Below, one piece after another: positions 16,083-24,710 of a DNA stretch of 50,075 bases. Below the pieces are notes generated by a model. The model was not told the DNA's origin and made no database searches. It saw nothing but the letters and a program-made list of their open reading frames with translations. The stretch spans positions 1-50,075 of the forward strand of contig CANDBG010000013.1 in the NCBI GenBank assembly GCA_947382875.1. Direction: 5' to 3'. A program made the position numbers and the translations under genes. This stretch comes from an uncultured Oscillibacter sp. GTDB taxonomy: Bacteria > Bacillota > Clostridia > Oscillospirales > Oscillospiraceae. Each line of letters opens with the position of its first letter. Positions within the stretch are counted from its first letter, which is position 1.

Positions 16083-17153
16083 TCAAATTCGCTTGCGGAT
16101 TTCCGCGCCCATCTCCCGGCAGCCAACCAGCGTACCGCCGGTTTGAAGAATATCGCCGCAGCGGAAGCCGGCTTTCAGGGTCTCGTCTACCGCCGCCTCA
16201 ATTGCGTCGGCTTCTTTCGCCATGTCGAAACTGAACCGCAGCATCATCGCCGCCGCCAGAATCGTACCGATTGGATTGGCTTTGTTCTGCCCGGCGATGT
16301 CCGGCGCGGAACCGTGAATCGGCTCATACAAGCCGCGCGTACCGGCCCCCATGCTGGAAGACGGAATCATTCCAATGGAACCGGTAATCTGGCTGGCTTC
16401 GTCGGAGAGAATGTCACCGAACAGGTTCTCCGTAACCAGCACGTCAAACTGACTGGGGTCGCGTACGAGCTGCATCGCGGCATTGTCCACATACATATGC
16501 AGCAGCTCCACATCCGGGTATTCCGCCGCGACTTCCGTCACGACCTTCCGCCACAGGCGGGAGGTGTCCAGCACGTTGGCCTTGTCCACGGACGTAACGC
16601 GTCTGCGGCGTTTCCGCGCGGTCTGGAAGGCCGCATGCGCCACCCGGCGAACCTCATGCTCACGGTACGACATAATGTCCACAGCCTTTTTTTCTCCGTC
16701 CGCTTCGACGGTGCTGTGTTCGCCGAAATACACGCCACCGATCAGCTCGCGAACGACGATAAAATCAATGCCGTTGGCGGCAATGTCCGCCCGCAGCGGG
16801 CAGGCGGAAGCAAGTTCCTGGAACATCCGGGCAGGCCGGATATTGGTGTAAAGCTCCATGGCGGCGCGGAGCTTCAGCAATCCCCGTTCCGGACGGTTCG
16901 CGGGAGGCTGTGCGTCCCACTTGGGACCGCCCACCGCACCCAGAAGAACGCTGTCCGCGGCAAGGCAGGTTTCCAGGCTGGAATCCGGCAGCGGCACGCC
17001 AAATTCGTCAATGGCGCAGCCGCCCATCGGGGCCTCCCGGTAAGTAAACGTATGGCCGAATTTGGCCGCCGCGGCGTCTAAAACATCAATGGCCTGGCTT
17101 ACGATTTCGGGGCCGATTCCGTCGCCCCGGATGACGGCTATGGTTTTGTTCAT
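16083..17153 (-). CDS. leuB: 3-isopropylmalate dehydrogenase
   Basis: 356 residues. N-terminal [12 protein letters not shown], substrate loop with [21 protein letters not shown] context, catalytic Tyr in [12 protein letters not shown], the Lys/Asp residues in the [13 protein letters not shown] and ILSDEASQ segments, and the NAD-binding [12 protein letters not shown] motif. It oxidatively decarboxylates 3-isopropylmalate to 2-ketoisocaproate in leucine synthesis. ATGA overlap with the leuD stop shows coupling. It is the last gene of the leu operon, ending at the terminator shared with barstar. Confidence 0.97.
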   Translation of the reverse strand: MNKTIAVIRGDGIGPEIVSQAIDVLDAAAAKFGHTFTYREAPMGGCAIDEFGVPLPDSSLETCLAADSVLLGAVGGPKWDAQPPANRPERGLLKLRAAMELYTNIRPARMFQELASACPLRADIAANGIDFIVVRELIGGVYFGEHSTVEADGEKKAVDIMSYREHEVRRVAHAAFQTARKRRRRVTSVDKANVLDTSRLWRKVVTEVAAEYPDVELLHMYVDNAAMQLVRDPSQFDVLVTENLFGDILSDEASQITGSIGMIPSSSMGAGTRGLYEPIHGSAPDIAGQNKANPIGTILAAAMMLRFSFDMAKEADAIEAAVDETLKAGFRCGDILQTGGTLVGCREMGAEIRKRI

Positions 17154-17647
17154 GCGTTCCCCTTTCCGGCCTTCAAGGAGGCCATCAAACCGCCCTTTTC
17201 GATCATGTCCTTGATGAACGGCGGGAAAGGTTCCGCCTGATAGGTCTCGTTTTTCGTGAGGTTCGTAATCACGCCGGTGTCGAAGTCCACAGCCACCTTG
17301 TCGCCGTTTTCAATGGCGGAGCTGGCGGCGGGACACTCCAGAATGGCGAGACCAATGTTGATGGAATTCCGGTAAAAAATCCGGGCGAAGTTGGCGGCAA
17401 TCACGCAGCTTACTCCGCTGGCCTTGATGGCGACCGGGGCGTGTTCCCGCGAAGAGCCACAGCCGAAGTTGACTCCGGCGACGAGAATGTCGCCCGGCTG
17501 GACCTTCTTCACGAACTCCTTGTCAATGTCCTCCATGCAGTGGGAAGCCAGTTCCTTATGGTCCTGGGTGTTGAGGTAACGGGCGGGGATGATGACGTCG
17601 GTGTCGATGTGGTCCCCGTATTTGTGGGCGGCGCCCTGTACATTCAT
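17150..17647 (-). CDS. leuD: 3-isopropylmalate dehydratase small subunit
   Basis: 165 residues, the short clostridial/archaeal-type LeuD. The swivel-domain signature [14 protein letters not shown] and the N-terminal [11 protein letters not shown] are present. It pairs with LeuC to isomerise 2- to 3-isopropylmalate. AAGGAGA precedes the start; the stop overlaps leuB. It is separated from leuC by the methyltransferase gene, which is an unusual arrangement since leuC and leuD are normally adjacent. Confidence 0.96.
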   Translation of the reverse strand: MNVQGAAHKYGDHIDTDVIIPARYLNTQDHKELASHCMEDIDKEFVKKVQPGDILVAGVNFGCGSSREHAPVAIKASGVSCVIAANFARIFYRNSINIGLAILECPAASSAIENGDKVAVDFDTGVITNLTKNETYQAEPFPPFIKDMIEKGGLMASLKAGKGNA

Positions 17648-17707
17648 GTGTAAATCTCCTTTTCCTGCATTACAAAATAAGCAAATGGCAAATGAACGAA
17701 ATCCGTA

Positions 17708-18463
17708 TTAAAAAGGCTTTACGGCCTTGCACCGCAGCCGGACATAATCCGCATACCAATTTCTGTCATGGTACAGCGCGGCGTTCAATTCTGCTGCCGC
17801 CGATTGGATGATTTCTTCGGCAAGGGTCTGGGACAAGCCTTCAAAGGGCGTTTTCACAAACATACGAATCCAATCGCACAGGCCGTCTTCCCCTGTGAGC
17901 TTTGTGGGACGGTCCAGCAGAAGTGCAGACCTTACAAGAAACCCGCCCTGCTCCAGAAGCGAGGTATATTCCCCGATTTTCGGGAAATAAAACGGCATGA
18001 CATAGGTTCGGTTCCGGGCTTCAAACGCTCTGCGCAGCGCGTCATGAATCCGGGCGTTGTTGCCGTATCCGCCGAACTCAAACACAAACTGCCCGCCGGG
18101 TTTCAGAGCGTCAAAAACATGAGCGATCAATTGCGGCTGTTTTTCCCGTTCGATCCAGTGAAGCACCGCGTTGGAAAACACGGCGTCAAACGTCCGGTTC
18201 GTTTGAAAGCGCACGGCGTCCGCTTGGGTGAAACGCAGTTCCGGATAGCTTGCCCGTGCCGCTTGGAGCAACTCGGCGGAAGCGTCTAGCCCTTCCGCGT
18301 CGTGTCCGCGTTCGGCAAGAGCCTTTGTCAGCACGCCGCTGCCGCAGCCAAGGTCCAGGACCGCTAAGTTTTCCCCGTCTATCCAATCCAGCAAAGAACT
18401 GCCGTATTGAGAGACGAAGGAAAAATCACGGGTATATTTTTCCGCGTCCCATTCGATGTTCAA
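17708..18463 (-). CDS. class I SAM methyltransferase of the trans-aconitate methyltransferase type
   Basis: 251 residues. SAM motif I LAVLDLGCGSGVLTKAL (about 34-50), an acidic second motif (EGLDASAELL), the post-motif segment FDAVFSNAVLHWI typical of Tam-like enzymes, and GGQFVFEFGG. Bacterial Tam and yeast Tmt1 methylate trans-aconitate, and Tmt1 also methylates 3-isopropylmalate, a leucine pathway intermediate. The gene sits between leuC and leuD, in the same direction with 26- and 60-base gaps. Methylation of isopropylmalate or of a dehydratase side product is therefore an attractive inference, but the substrate is unproven. Confidence 0.85.
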   Translation of the reverse strand: MNIEWDAEKYTRDFSFVSQYGSSLLDWIDGENLAVLDLGCGSGVLTKALAERGHDAEGLDASAELLQAARASYPELRFTQADAVRFQTNRTFDAVFSNAVLHWIEREKQPQLIAHVFDALKPGGQFVFEFGGYGNNARIHDALRRAFEARNRTYVMPFYFPKIGEYTSLLEQGGFLVRSALLLDRPTKLTGEDGLCDWIRMFVKTPFEGLSQTLAEEIIQSAAAELNAALYHDRNWYADYVRLRCKAVKPF

Positions 18464-18489
18464 ATTGGGTTATCCTTTCTGTCCAGCTC

Positions 18490-19749
18490 TTAAAGGTCGG
18501 CGGGATGGCAGATGTGTCCGGCGATGCCGGAAGCCGCCGCCACCGCGGGCGAGGCGAGATAAACTTCGCTGTCCACGTGGCCCATACGGCCGACAAAATT
18601 CCGGTTTGTGGTGGAAACGCACCGTTCTCCGGCAGCCAGAATGCCCATGTAGCCGCCCAGGCAGGGACCGCAGGTAGGGGTCGAAACCACGCAGCCTGCG
18701 TCCATGAAAATGTCGGTGTAGCCCTGACGCATACACTCGCGGTACACGCTCATGGTGGCGGGAATGATAATGCCCCGGACGCCTTTGGCAAGATGCTTTC
18801 CCTTCAGAATGGCGGCGGCGGCGGCCATGTCGGGGAGCTGGCCGTTGGTGCAGGAGCCAATCACAATCTGGTCAATAAAAATTTCCTTGCCCTCCCTGGC
18901 GGGGTGAGCGTTTTCCGGCAGGTGCGGATAGGCGACCGTACAGTCGACCTGGCTCAAATCCATTTCCACGGTCCGCTCATACTCCGCATCCGGGTCAGCC
19001 TCGAAGGCGGTCCAGGAACGGTCGACGCGGCCTTCCACATAAGCGCGGGTAATGTCGTCCACCGGGAAAATGCCGTTTTTCGCGCCTGCTTCAATGGCCA
19101 TATTGGAAATGGTCAGACGGTCGTAGATGCTCAGCTCCGCCACACCGGGACCGGTGAATTCCAGAGACTGATACCGCGCCCCGTCCACGCCGATTTTGCC
19201 AATCAGCGTCAGAATGACGTCCTTGCCGGAGACAAAGGGCTTCCGCTTGCCGGTAAGATGCACGCGAATTGCCGACGGCACCTTGAACCAAAGCTCGCCG
19301 GAGGCCATGGCCGCAGCCATGTCGGTGGAGCCGCCGCCGGTGGAGAACGCGCCCAGCGCGCCGTACGTGCAGGTGTGGGAGTCTGCGCCGATGACGGTTT
19401 CCCCCGGAGCCACAAGGCCCTTTTCCGGCAGAAGGGCGTGCTCAATGCCCATTTCGCCGACGTCAAAATAATTGTCGATGTCAAAGCGCCGCGCGAACGT
19501 CCGGCACTGCTTGCACTGCGTCGCGGCCTTGATGTCCTTGTTAGGAACAAAGTGGTCCATCACCAGAGCGATTTTGCTCTTGTCGAAAACGTGGTCAAAG
19601 CCCGCCGCCTCAAATTCGTTGATGGCTACGGGGGTGGTAATGTCGTTGCCCAGAACCAAATCCAGCTTTGCCTGAATGAGTTGTCCGGCCCGGACGCTTT
19701 CCAGTCCTGCATGTTTGGCCAGGATTTTTTGTGTCATGGTCATTCCCAT
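18490..19749 (-). CDS. leuC: 3-isopropylmalate dehydratase large subunit
   Basis: 419 residues from ATG 19749. AAAGGAG lies 11 bases upstream; a GTG at 19761 overlaps that ribosome site and is less likely, while ATGs at 19743 and 19737 remain possible. It is an aconitase-superfamily protein with the 4Fe-4S cysteines in GSCTNGQ and [14 protein letters not shown], plus [15 protein letters not shown]. It works with LeuD. It follows leuA by 8 bases, so the two are tightly coupled. Confidence 0.96.
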   Translation of the reverse strand: MGMTMTQKILAKHAGLESVRAGQLIQAKLDLVLGNDITTPVAINEFEAAGFDHVFDKSKIALVMDHFVPNKDIKAATQCKQCRTFARRFDIDNYFDVGEMGIEHALLPEKGLVAPGETVIGADSHTCTYGALGAFSTGGGSTDMAAAMASGELWFKVPSAIRVHLTGKRKPFVSGKDVILTLIGKIGVDGARYQSLEFTGPGVAELSIYDRLTISNMAIEAGAKNGIFPVDDITRAYVEGRVDRSWTAFEADPDAEYERTVEMDLSQVDCTVAYPHLPENAHPAREGKEIFIDQIVIGSCTNGQLPDMAAAAAILKGKHLAKGVRGIIIPATMSVYRECMRQGYTDIFMDAGCVVSTPTCGPCLGGYMGILAAGERCVSTTNRNFVGRMGHVDSEVYLASPAVAAASGIAGHICHPADL

Positions 19750-19757
19750 TGCATTGG

Positions 19758-21296
19758 TCACTCCTTTGTAGGGTATCCGGTATTTTCCATCATTTTATTG
19801 ATGCCGTTGACGTAAGCGCGGATGGAAGATTCAATGATATCGGTCGAAAGGCCGGTACCGGTGTAGCGTTCGCCGTCGGGGGCCTCCAGCTTGACCACGG
19901 CTTCGCCAATGGCGTCCTCGCCGTCGGTAACGGCGTTGAGGCTGAACCCTTCCAGACGGACGTCCAGGCCCAGCATCCGGTTAATGGCCTTGAAGGAGGA
20001 GTCCAGGGGTCCGGTGCCGATGGCAACTTCTTCCAGGATTTCGTCCTCCCGCTGGAGCTTGATATAGGCCGTGTTCGGCATACCGTCGCCGGCGTTGACC
20101 ACGTGACTCACCAGACGGCACGCCCCGGCCTGAATGTTAATGGTGTTGTTGCGGCGGTGGAGAACCAGGGCTTCCAGGTCGGAACCGGTGATGTTCTTTT
20201 TCCGGTCGGCCATAGTCTTGAAACGGGCAAATACGCCTTCCAGCTCATCGTCGGTGAGTTCATAGCCCATGGAGGCCAGTTTTTCCTGCAGGGCGTGTTT
20301 GCCGGAGTGCTTGCCAAGAACCAGGGTGTTCTGCGGAATGCCGACTTCAGCGGAATTCATGATCTCGTAAGTCTGCGCGTTGGCAATGACGCCGTGCTGG
20401 TGGATGCCGGACTCATGCGCGAAGGCGTTCGCGCCGACGACGGCTTTGCTGGGAGGAATCGGAACGCCGGTAATGGTGCTGAGGAGTTTGCTGCTGCGGT
20501 AAATCTGCCGGGTGTTGATCTGGGTATCGGCATTATAAAAGTCACGGCGGGTATGGATGGCCATGACGATTTCTTCCAGACTGGCGTTGCCGGCCCGTTC
20601 CCCAATGCCGTTGACGGTGCATTCCACCTGTGTCGCGCCTGCCTGAACGGATGCCAAGGTGTTTGCAACGGCCATACCCAAATCGTCGTGGCAGTGGACG
20701 GAAATATCCACCTGATCGATTCCGGTCACATTTTCCCGCAGATAAGCAATCAAATCGCCCATTTCCTGGGGCGTGGAGTACCCCACGGTGTCCGGGACAT
20801 TCAGCGTGACAGCGCCTGCGGCGATGGCGTTGGCGTAGCACTGGGCCAGAAACGCCCGGTCCGAACGGGAGGCGTCTTCGGCGGAGAATTCGATGTCGTC
20901 GCAAAAGCTCTTGGCATAGGCAACCATTTCGCTGATGCGCTGCAAAACCTGTTCCCGTGTCATCTGCAGCTTGTATTGCATATGGATATCGCTGGTGGCA
21001 AGGAAAACGTGAATACGGGGATGGCTGGCGTTTTTCACGGCGTCCCAGGCGGCGTCGATATCGCCCTTGGTGCAGCGGGCGAGGCTGGCAACGGTACAAT
21101 TGGACACCGCGGCGGCAATGGCCTGCACGCTTTTGTGATCCATTGGGGAGGCGATGGCGAAACCGGCTTCAATGATATCGACGCCGAGCTTTTCCAGCTG
21201 CTTTGCCATTTCAATTTTTTCCGCTAAATTCATGCTGCATCCGGGCGACTGTTCGCCGTCCCGGAGGGTGGTGTCAAACACTTTGATGTGTTTCAT
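19758..21296 (-). CDS. leuA: 2-isopropylmalate synthase
   Basis: 512 residues from ATG 21296 (AGGAAGG upstream); an in-frame extension to 21719 runs antisense through the DUF6891 gene and is rejected. HMGL-like TIM barrel ([17 protein letters not shown]; metal-binding [27 protein letters not shown]) and a C-terminal LeuA dimer/regulatory domain (about 380-510). It condenses acetyl-CoA with 2-ketoisovalerate, the committed step of leucine synthesis; the C-terminal domain normally gives leucine feedback inhibition. Confidence 0.97.
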   Translation of the reverse strand: MKHIKVFDTTLRDGEQSPGCSMNLAEKIEMAKQLEKLGVDIIEAGFAIASPMDHKSVQAIAAAVSNCTVASLARCTKGDIDAAWDAVKNASHPRIHVFLATSDIHMQYKLQMTREQVLQRISEMVAYAKSFCDDIEFSAEDASRSDRAFLAQCYANAIAAGAVTLNVPDTVGYSTPQEMGDLIAYLRENVTGIDQVDISVHCHDDLGMAVANTLASVQAGATQVECTVNGIGERAGNASLEEIVMAIHTRRDFYNADTQINTRQIYRSSKLLSTITGVPIPPSKAVVGANAFAHESGIHQHGVIANAQTYEIMNSAEVGIPQNTLVLGKHSGKHALQEKLASMGYELTDDELEGVFARFKTMADRKKNITGSDLEALVLHRRNNTINIQAGACRLVSHVVNAGDGMPNTAYIKLQREDEILEEVAIGTGPLDSSFKAINRMLGLDVRLEGFSLNAVTDGEDAIGEAVVKLEAPDGERYTGTGLSTDIIESSIRAYVNGINKMMENTGYPTKE

Positions 21297-21387
21297 ACAA
21301 ATGGACCTTCCTTCCTGAAAAAATGGTTTTGAAAAATACAAATCCGAATGCGTGTGATTGCCCTGCAGACCGGAACCGGTTGATCGC

Positions 21388-21996
21388 CTATTCATCATCG
21401 CTGTAATGCTTATCCCATTTGAAATCCCGGATACCGATTTTTGTTTTAGCCGTTCCGTCCCACTGTACGCAGAATCCGGCGGCCTTGAAGGCATCCGCAA
21501 TGGTCTGCCCGATTTCTTCGGCGGTTGGATTTTCAAAGTAATTGCCGAAGGAGAAATAAAACAGGGCGCCGTCCTCATCCAGAATATGCTGCAGGTCCTG
21601 TTCTGTGTAAAAACAGCAGCCTGCAGCCCGTTCCCCTTTTTCGTGGAGTTCTGAGGCAGTTTCATTGCAGTCTTCAAATCCCTCGGACTGCGTATATCCC
21701 GCGCAGTGCAGAGCGACAATCCCCTGCTTTCGCAGAGAAGTGAACACAGAATCCAATTTCAGGAAATTCTCCTGGTTTTCCGTATTTTGGAATTCGCTGC
21801 GGAGCGTTTCGATGATTTCCAGAAAATCCTCTTCCGGTATCTTCTCACATTCGTCCGGGTAGTTTTCTTCGATGTAATCCGTACAGTCTTCCGAAATTTC
21901 GTCGTTGGACAAAAAGCCGGCCTTGATCGCGTCCAGAATCATTTTTTCCAATTCGTCCGCACAATCTTCCTCCCCGATTTTATTTTTCCACTCCAT
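21388..21996 (-). CDS. DUF6891-like acidic protein in the leu operon
   Basis: 202 residues, strongly acidic (many Glu/Asp) and Cys-containing, with no signal peptide or membrane segment. The second half (about 90-190) has the layout I associate with DUF6891: an LRKQGIVALHCAGYTQSEG block, a GCCFYTEQDLQ block, then ALFYFSFGNY and a C-terminal AGFCVQWDGTAKTKIGI. Function is unknown. It is the first gene after the leucine T-box, 91 bases ahead of leuA with no terminator between, so it should be regulated by leucyl-tRNA charging. GGAGGAG precedes the ATG. Confidence 0.68.
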   Translation of the reverse strand: MEWKNKIGEEDCADELEKMILDAIKAGFLSNDEISEDCTDYIEENYPDECEKIPEEDFLEIIETLRSEFQNTENQENFLKLDSVFTSLRKQGIVALHCAGYTQSEGFEDCNETASELHEKGERAAGCCFYTEQDLQHILDEDGALFYFSFGNYFENPTAEEIGQTIADAFKAAGFCVQWDGTAKTKIGIRDFKWDKHYSDDE

Positions 21997-22035
21997 AAAA
22001 ATGCTCCTCCTGTTTGTGAAAGAATCCGAATGGAA

Positions 22036-22330
22036 ATAAAAAAGCCTCCGTCTCTTGGGAAAGAGACGAAAGCAACGGCTTCCGCGGTACCACTCTTATT
22101 GGCATAAAAAATGCCCGCTTTCGGCATCAGCCCGGCTGTCCCGGACGAATCCCGCCTCGCATGGTAACGGTGAGGAACCCCGTTTCCGCCTAAGCCGTTT
22201 GAGAGGGCCTCAGCGGAAATGCTCAAGGGCCAGTGACGCGCAACTCTCCGCGCTGCCTTGCAGCAACCGGCAGTTCTCTGGACGCGGGGACGAGAAGGCT
22301 TTTTCCCTGTCATTGCATTTAAATATTTGC
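22036..22330 (-). promoter_or_regulatory. T-box leader, predicted leucine specifier
   Basis: On the minus strand the conserved AAGAGTGGTACCGCGGAAGCC T-box sequence is followed by a terminator (CGTCTCTT-tccc-AAGAGACG, then GGAGGCTTTTTT). Upstream, the AGAGAACTGCCGGTTGCTGC stretch is a typical distal stem I. Aligning to the usual specifier-to-GAGC spacing places CTG at 22231-22233, followed by a purine as required: Leu. ACT or TGG are adjacent readings with less support; TGG lacks the following purine. Uncharged tRNALeu would bind and stabilise the antiterminator, raising transcription of DUF6891-leuA-leuC-MT-leuD-leuB. Confidence 0.85.
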
Positions 22331-22336
22331 AGATAC

Positions 22337-22365
22337 ACTTTACAAGATTTTTCCCCGTTTGTCAA
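22337..22365 (-). promoter_or_regulatory. sigma-A promoter of the leucine operon
   Basis: Minus strand TTGACA-N17-TAAAGT, immediately upstream of the T-box. Confidence 0.85.
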
Positions 22366-22371
22366 CCCTAA

Positions 22372-22647
22372 ATTTTTTGCGGGACCGCAAAAATCAGAGC
22401 CGGAAGGCTCAGCATTGAAACCGCAGGAAACGGCTCTACCGTCGAGGTTATCGGCAGCCGCCAGGACGTAATCTTCAACTGGATTGCTTTGACGGACCAG
22501 CTCTGCAAACTTCTCGCTACACTGCCCGTCATGTTGGCCGCTGCCATGCCCCAGATGATTGCGGATTACGAGCGGTCCGAGTTTAAGGACGCCACAATTA
22601 CCGACAATCTCAGCGGCAATAAGCACAAGGATGGTGGCCAGCCGTGA
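22372..22647 (+). pseudogene. 3' fragment of an unrecognised, phage-like gene
   Basis: The frame is open from just after TAA 22369 to TGA 22645-22647 but has no start until an internal ATG at 22531; it abuts the leu promoter. The translation is well-formed protein (LSIETAGNGSTVEVIGSRQD..., DQLCKLLATLPVMLAAAMPQ). I do not recognise the family; the style suggests a small prophage or conjugative-element protein. The stop overlaps the next start as GTGA, typical of packed mobile-element operons. Confidence 0.5.
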
Positions 22648-22725
22648 AGATGGCCCTTCAGGGCAACACCCTGCTCATAAAGGACGCCGACAACGTCCAG
22701 TTCACGGTCATCAAGAGCTGGGGGA
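22644..22725 (+). pseudogene. 5' stub of a phage-like gene cut by IS30 sequence
   Basis: From GTG 22644, about 26 residues (KMALQGNTLLIKDADNVQFT...) read as a plausible protein start coupled to the fragment before it. Then the sequence changes to IS30 transposase in a different frame near 22722. The rest of the gene is missing. Confidence 0.4.
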
Positions 22726-23052
22726 ATGGGGAAGGACTTCCAGCGGATATTCCAGACGATCACCGTGGACAACGGCTCCGAATTCCAGGACTGCGCTGGA
22801 ATGGAAAAGTCCCTCCGGCGCAGGACACCCCGCACCAGAATATATTACTGCCACCCCTACAGCGCCAGCGAAAGAGGGAGCAACGAGAACATGAACCGGA
22901 TCGTCCGCCGCTTCTTTCCAAAGAGAACCAACTTCGACAGCGTGACAGCGGCGGAAGTGGCGGAGGCCGAAGCCTGGATGAACAATTACCCCGGGGCCAT
23001 CCTGGGATGGCGTTCAGCCGGAGCGCTGTTCGGGGAACAGCTGGCCGCCTGA
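22726..23052 (+). pseudogene. IS30-family transposase, C-terminal remnant
   Basis: 108 residues beginning mid-protein. ITVDNGSEFQD carries the second Asp of the DDE catalytic core, YYCHPYSASERGSNENMNR carries the final Glu, and ILGWRSAGALFGEQ is the usual tail. The N-terminal helix-turn-helix and the first Asp are absent, so it cannot transpose. A hairpin (CGCCAG...CTGGCG then TTTT, 23143-23173) follows. Confidence 0.85.
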
Positions 23053-23238
23053 CAACTGAAGACGTACCGACAGGAGCCGGAGCCAATATGGGCACTGGTG
23101 GTTTCTATGCGCCTTCATCCAGGCCAGGCCGGGGAAAAACGACGCCAGAAGGCCGACGGTCTCCTGGCGTTTTACAGGCAATTAAAAAATTTTTACAGGA
23201 TTTTCTAAGTTTTTCTTGACTTTTTGGAGACAGCCGCA

Positions 23239-23262
23239 GAGGCGGGCCTGTGTGTCCGCCCG
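23239..23262. repeat. GGCGGGC...GTCCGCCC short repeat, copy
   Basis: One of four related hairpin-forming repeats in the window (also 15052-15078, 23348-23375, 30371-30398). The central CCTGTGTGT is shared. The two copies here are in opposite orientation, about 110 bases apart. The rest of 23053-23382 holds no gene that I can support. Confidence 0.55.
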
Positions 23263-23347
23263 TATCTTCCGGCCTCAATTTTCCATGGTTTACAGCGGAA
23301 TGTGCAATGACAGACGCCCGCTTTTACCATCTGGACATTCGCGGAAA

Positions 23348-23375
23348 AAGGGCGGGCACGCAGGTCCGCCCCTAC
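23348..23375. repeat. short GC repeat acting as probable terminator of the sensory operon
   Basis: On the minus strand GGGGCGGACCTGCGTGCCCGCCC is followed by TTTTT, so the repeat folds as GGGCGG/CCGCCC plus a T-run directly downstream of the second binding-protein gene. Confidence 0.5.
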
Positions 23376-23382
23376 ACCGGCG

Positions 23383-24699
23383 TTACCGTTCCAAAGCGGC
23401 ATTCTGCAGCTCGTCAAAGGCGGTCATACATTCGTCCACACTGGCGCCGTTCAGTAGGTCGCGCACAATCAGGCAGGTATTGCCCCATTGCTCCACGTTC
23501 ATTCCCGCATTAGCGCCCAGCACATAAATTCCTTCCTCAATCCGGTCATTGAGCGGCTGCAAGGCGGGAACACAGTCCACCTTCACGTTTTTCGACGGAG
23601 AAATGACCCGGTTCGTCTCGGAGTAAATTTGCAGCGCCTCGTCCGAAAGCATCACATTCAAAAGGTCTGCCGCATCCTCCTGGTGCTCCGCCTCCGCGCC
23701 GATGCCGAACCCGGTCATGGAGATTACCGGCATAGGTCCCCGGCTGCTGGGAAACCCGATTACCTGCATTTCAAAATCCGTTTTTCCATAGGCGGTCTCG
23801 GTGTTTGCCGCGCCCCAGTAAGCCATGACAATTGGGGTTTTCCCCACCAGGAAATCCGGCCGTTCCACCTCAATCGCCTCGCTGACGCTGGCCTTCTCCG
23901 CGTCAATATAGCCGCGGTCAATCAGCTCCTTGAGAAAATCGAAGCCAGGACGCATATAGTCGCTGTACCGCGTTTCCCCGCGGTCAAGCGCTGCGATCTC
24001 CGCCTCGGTGTTTCCGCCGTTGTACAAATCCGCGTACGCCTGGGCGAAAACGAAGGTCTCTAACCACCAGCGGTTCGCGCCGACAGGCGTTTCGATTCCG
24101 TTTTCCTGAAACACGCGGCAGCACTCCAAAAATTCCTCCGGTGTCTCCGGCAATGGCAGCTCATATTGATCGAACAGATCCTTGTTCACAAACAGGCCGT
24201 AGGCGACTACTTCCTGTGGCACCGCCACCAGTTTTCCGTCGACGGTGTTGGCAACGCGGACAATCTCCCGCAGATTCTTCACATTGTCCAGCCCTGAGAG
24301 GTCCATCAATTTTCCTTCCGCGCCCAGTATCAGAAGTGTATCCGGGTTCAGCAGGTAGATGTCATCCATGTTATGCCGCGCCCGGTCCAGGGTCACATCG
24401 TCATAGGTCTTGTCCTGATAGCTCTCCGCGGTGTATGTCCGGTAAACCATTTTTGTGCCCAGGCGTTCCTCCGCCATGATGATGGTCAGATCACACGCGT
24501 TCCGGGCGACATTTTCCGCGTTGGGGTCCGTTTTCTCCATCGGACTGAACAGGTTCACAAGCCGTTCCTCCTCTTCCTCCTTCGGAAGAACATTGACGGA
24601 ATCCGGTTTGCCTCCGCAGGCAGCCAGGGAACTCACCATCAGTCCAGCCAGACAGGCCGAAAGCCATCTTCGGGCCTTCTTCTTGTTCCACTTTTTCAT
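23383..24699 (-). CDS. extracellular solute-binding lipoprotein (ABC type), orphan copy 2
   Basis: 438 residues from ATG 24699 with AAAGGAG five bases upstream; the GTG at 24714 would place the ribosome site inside the gene. Signal peptide with lipobox SSLAAC. The fold is a family 1-type binding protein: early DITIIMAEERL-like segment, LDGKLVAVPQEVVAYGLFVNKDLFDQYELPLPETPEEF in the middle, and FGIGAEAEHQEDAADLLNVML near the end. No ABC permease or ATPase is linked. It is the last gene of a four-gene operon and its start follows the kinase stop. It probably presents a ligand, sugar or peptide-like and unknown, to a sensor. Confidence 0.82.
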   Translation of the reverse strand: MKKWNKKKARRWLSACLAGLMVSSLAACGGKPDSVNVLPKEEEEERLVNLFSPMEKTDPNAENVARNACDLTIIMAEERLGTKMVYRTYTAESYQDKTYDDVTLDRARHNMDDIYLLNPDTLLILGAEGKLMDLSGLDNVKNLREIVRVANTVDGKLVAVPQEVVAYGLFVNKDLFDQYELPLPETPEEFLECCRVFQENGIETPVGANRWWLETFVFAQAYADLYNGGNTEAEIAALDRGETRYSDYMRPGFDFLKELIDRGYIDAEKASVSEAIEVERPDFLVGKTPIVMAYWGAANTETAYGKTDFEMQVIGFPSSRGPMPVISMTGFGIGAEAEHQEDAADLLNVMLSDEALQIYSETNRVISPSKNVKVDCVPALQPLNDRIEEGIYVLGANAGMNVEQWGNTCLIVRDLLNGASVDECMTAFDELQNAALER

Positions 24700-24710
24700 G
24701 ACAGCTCCTT

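Noticed and set aside
19731-21227. 498-codon open frame antisense to leuA
   Set aside because: Shadow of leuA on the opposite strand; low-complexity Gly/Val/His content, no ribosome site.
22231-22233. Trp (UGG) or Thr (ACU) reading of the leu T-box specifier
   Set aside because: UGG would be followed by C rather than the conserved purine; CUG followed by G fits spacing to GAGC and the downstream leu genes.
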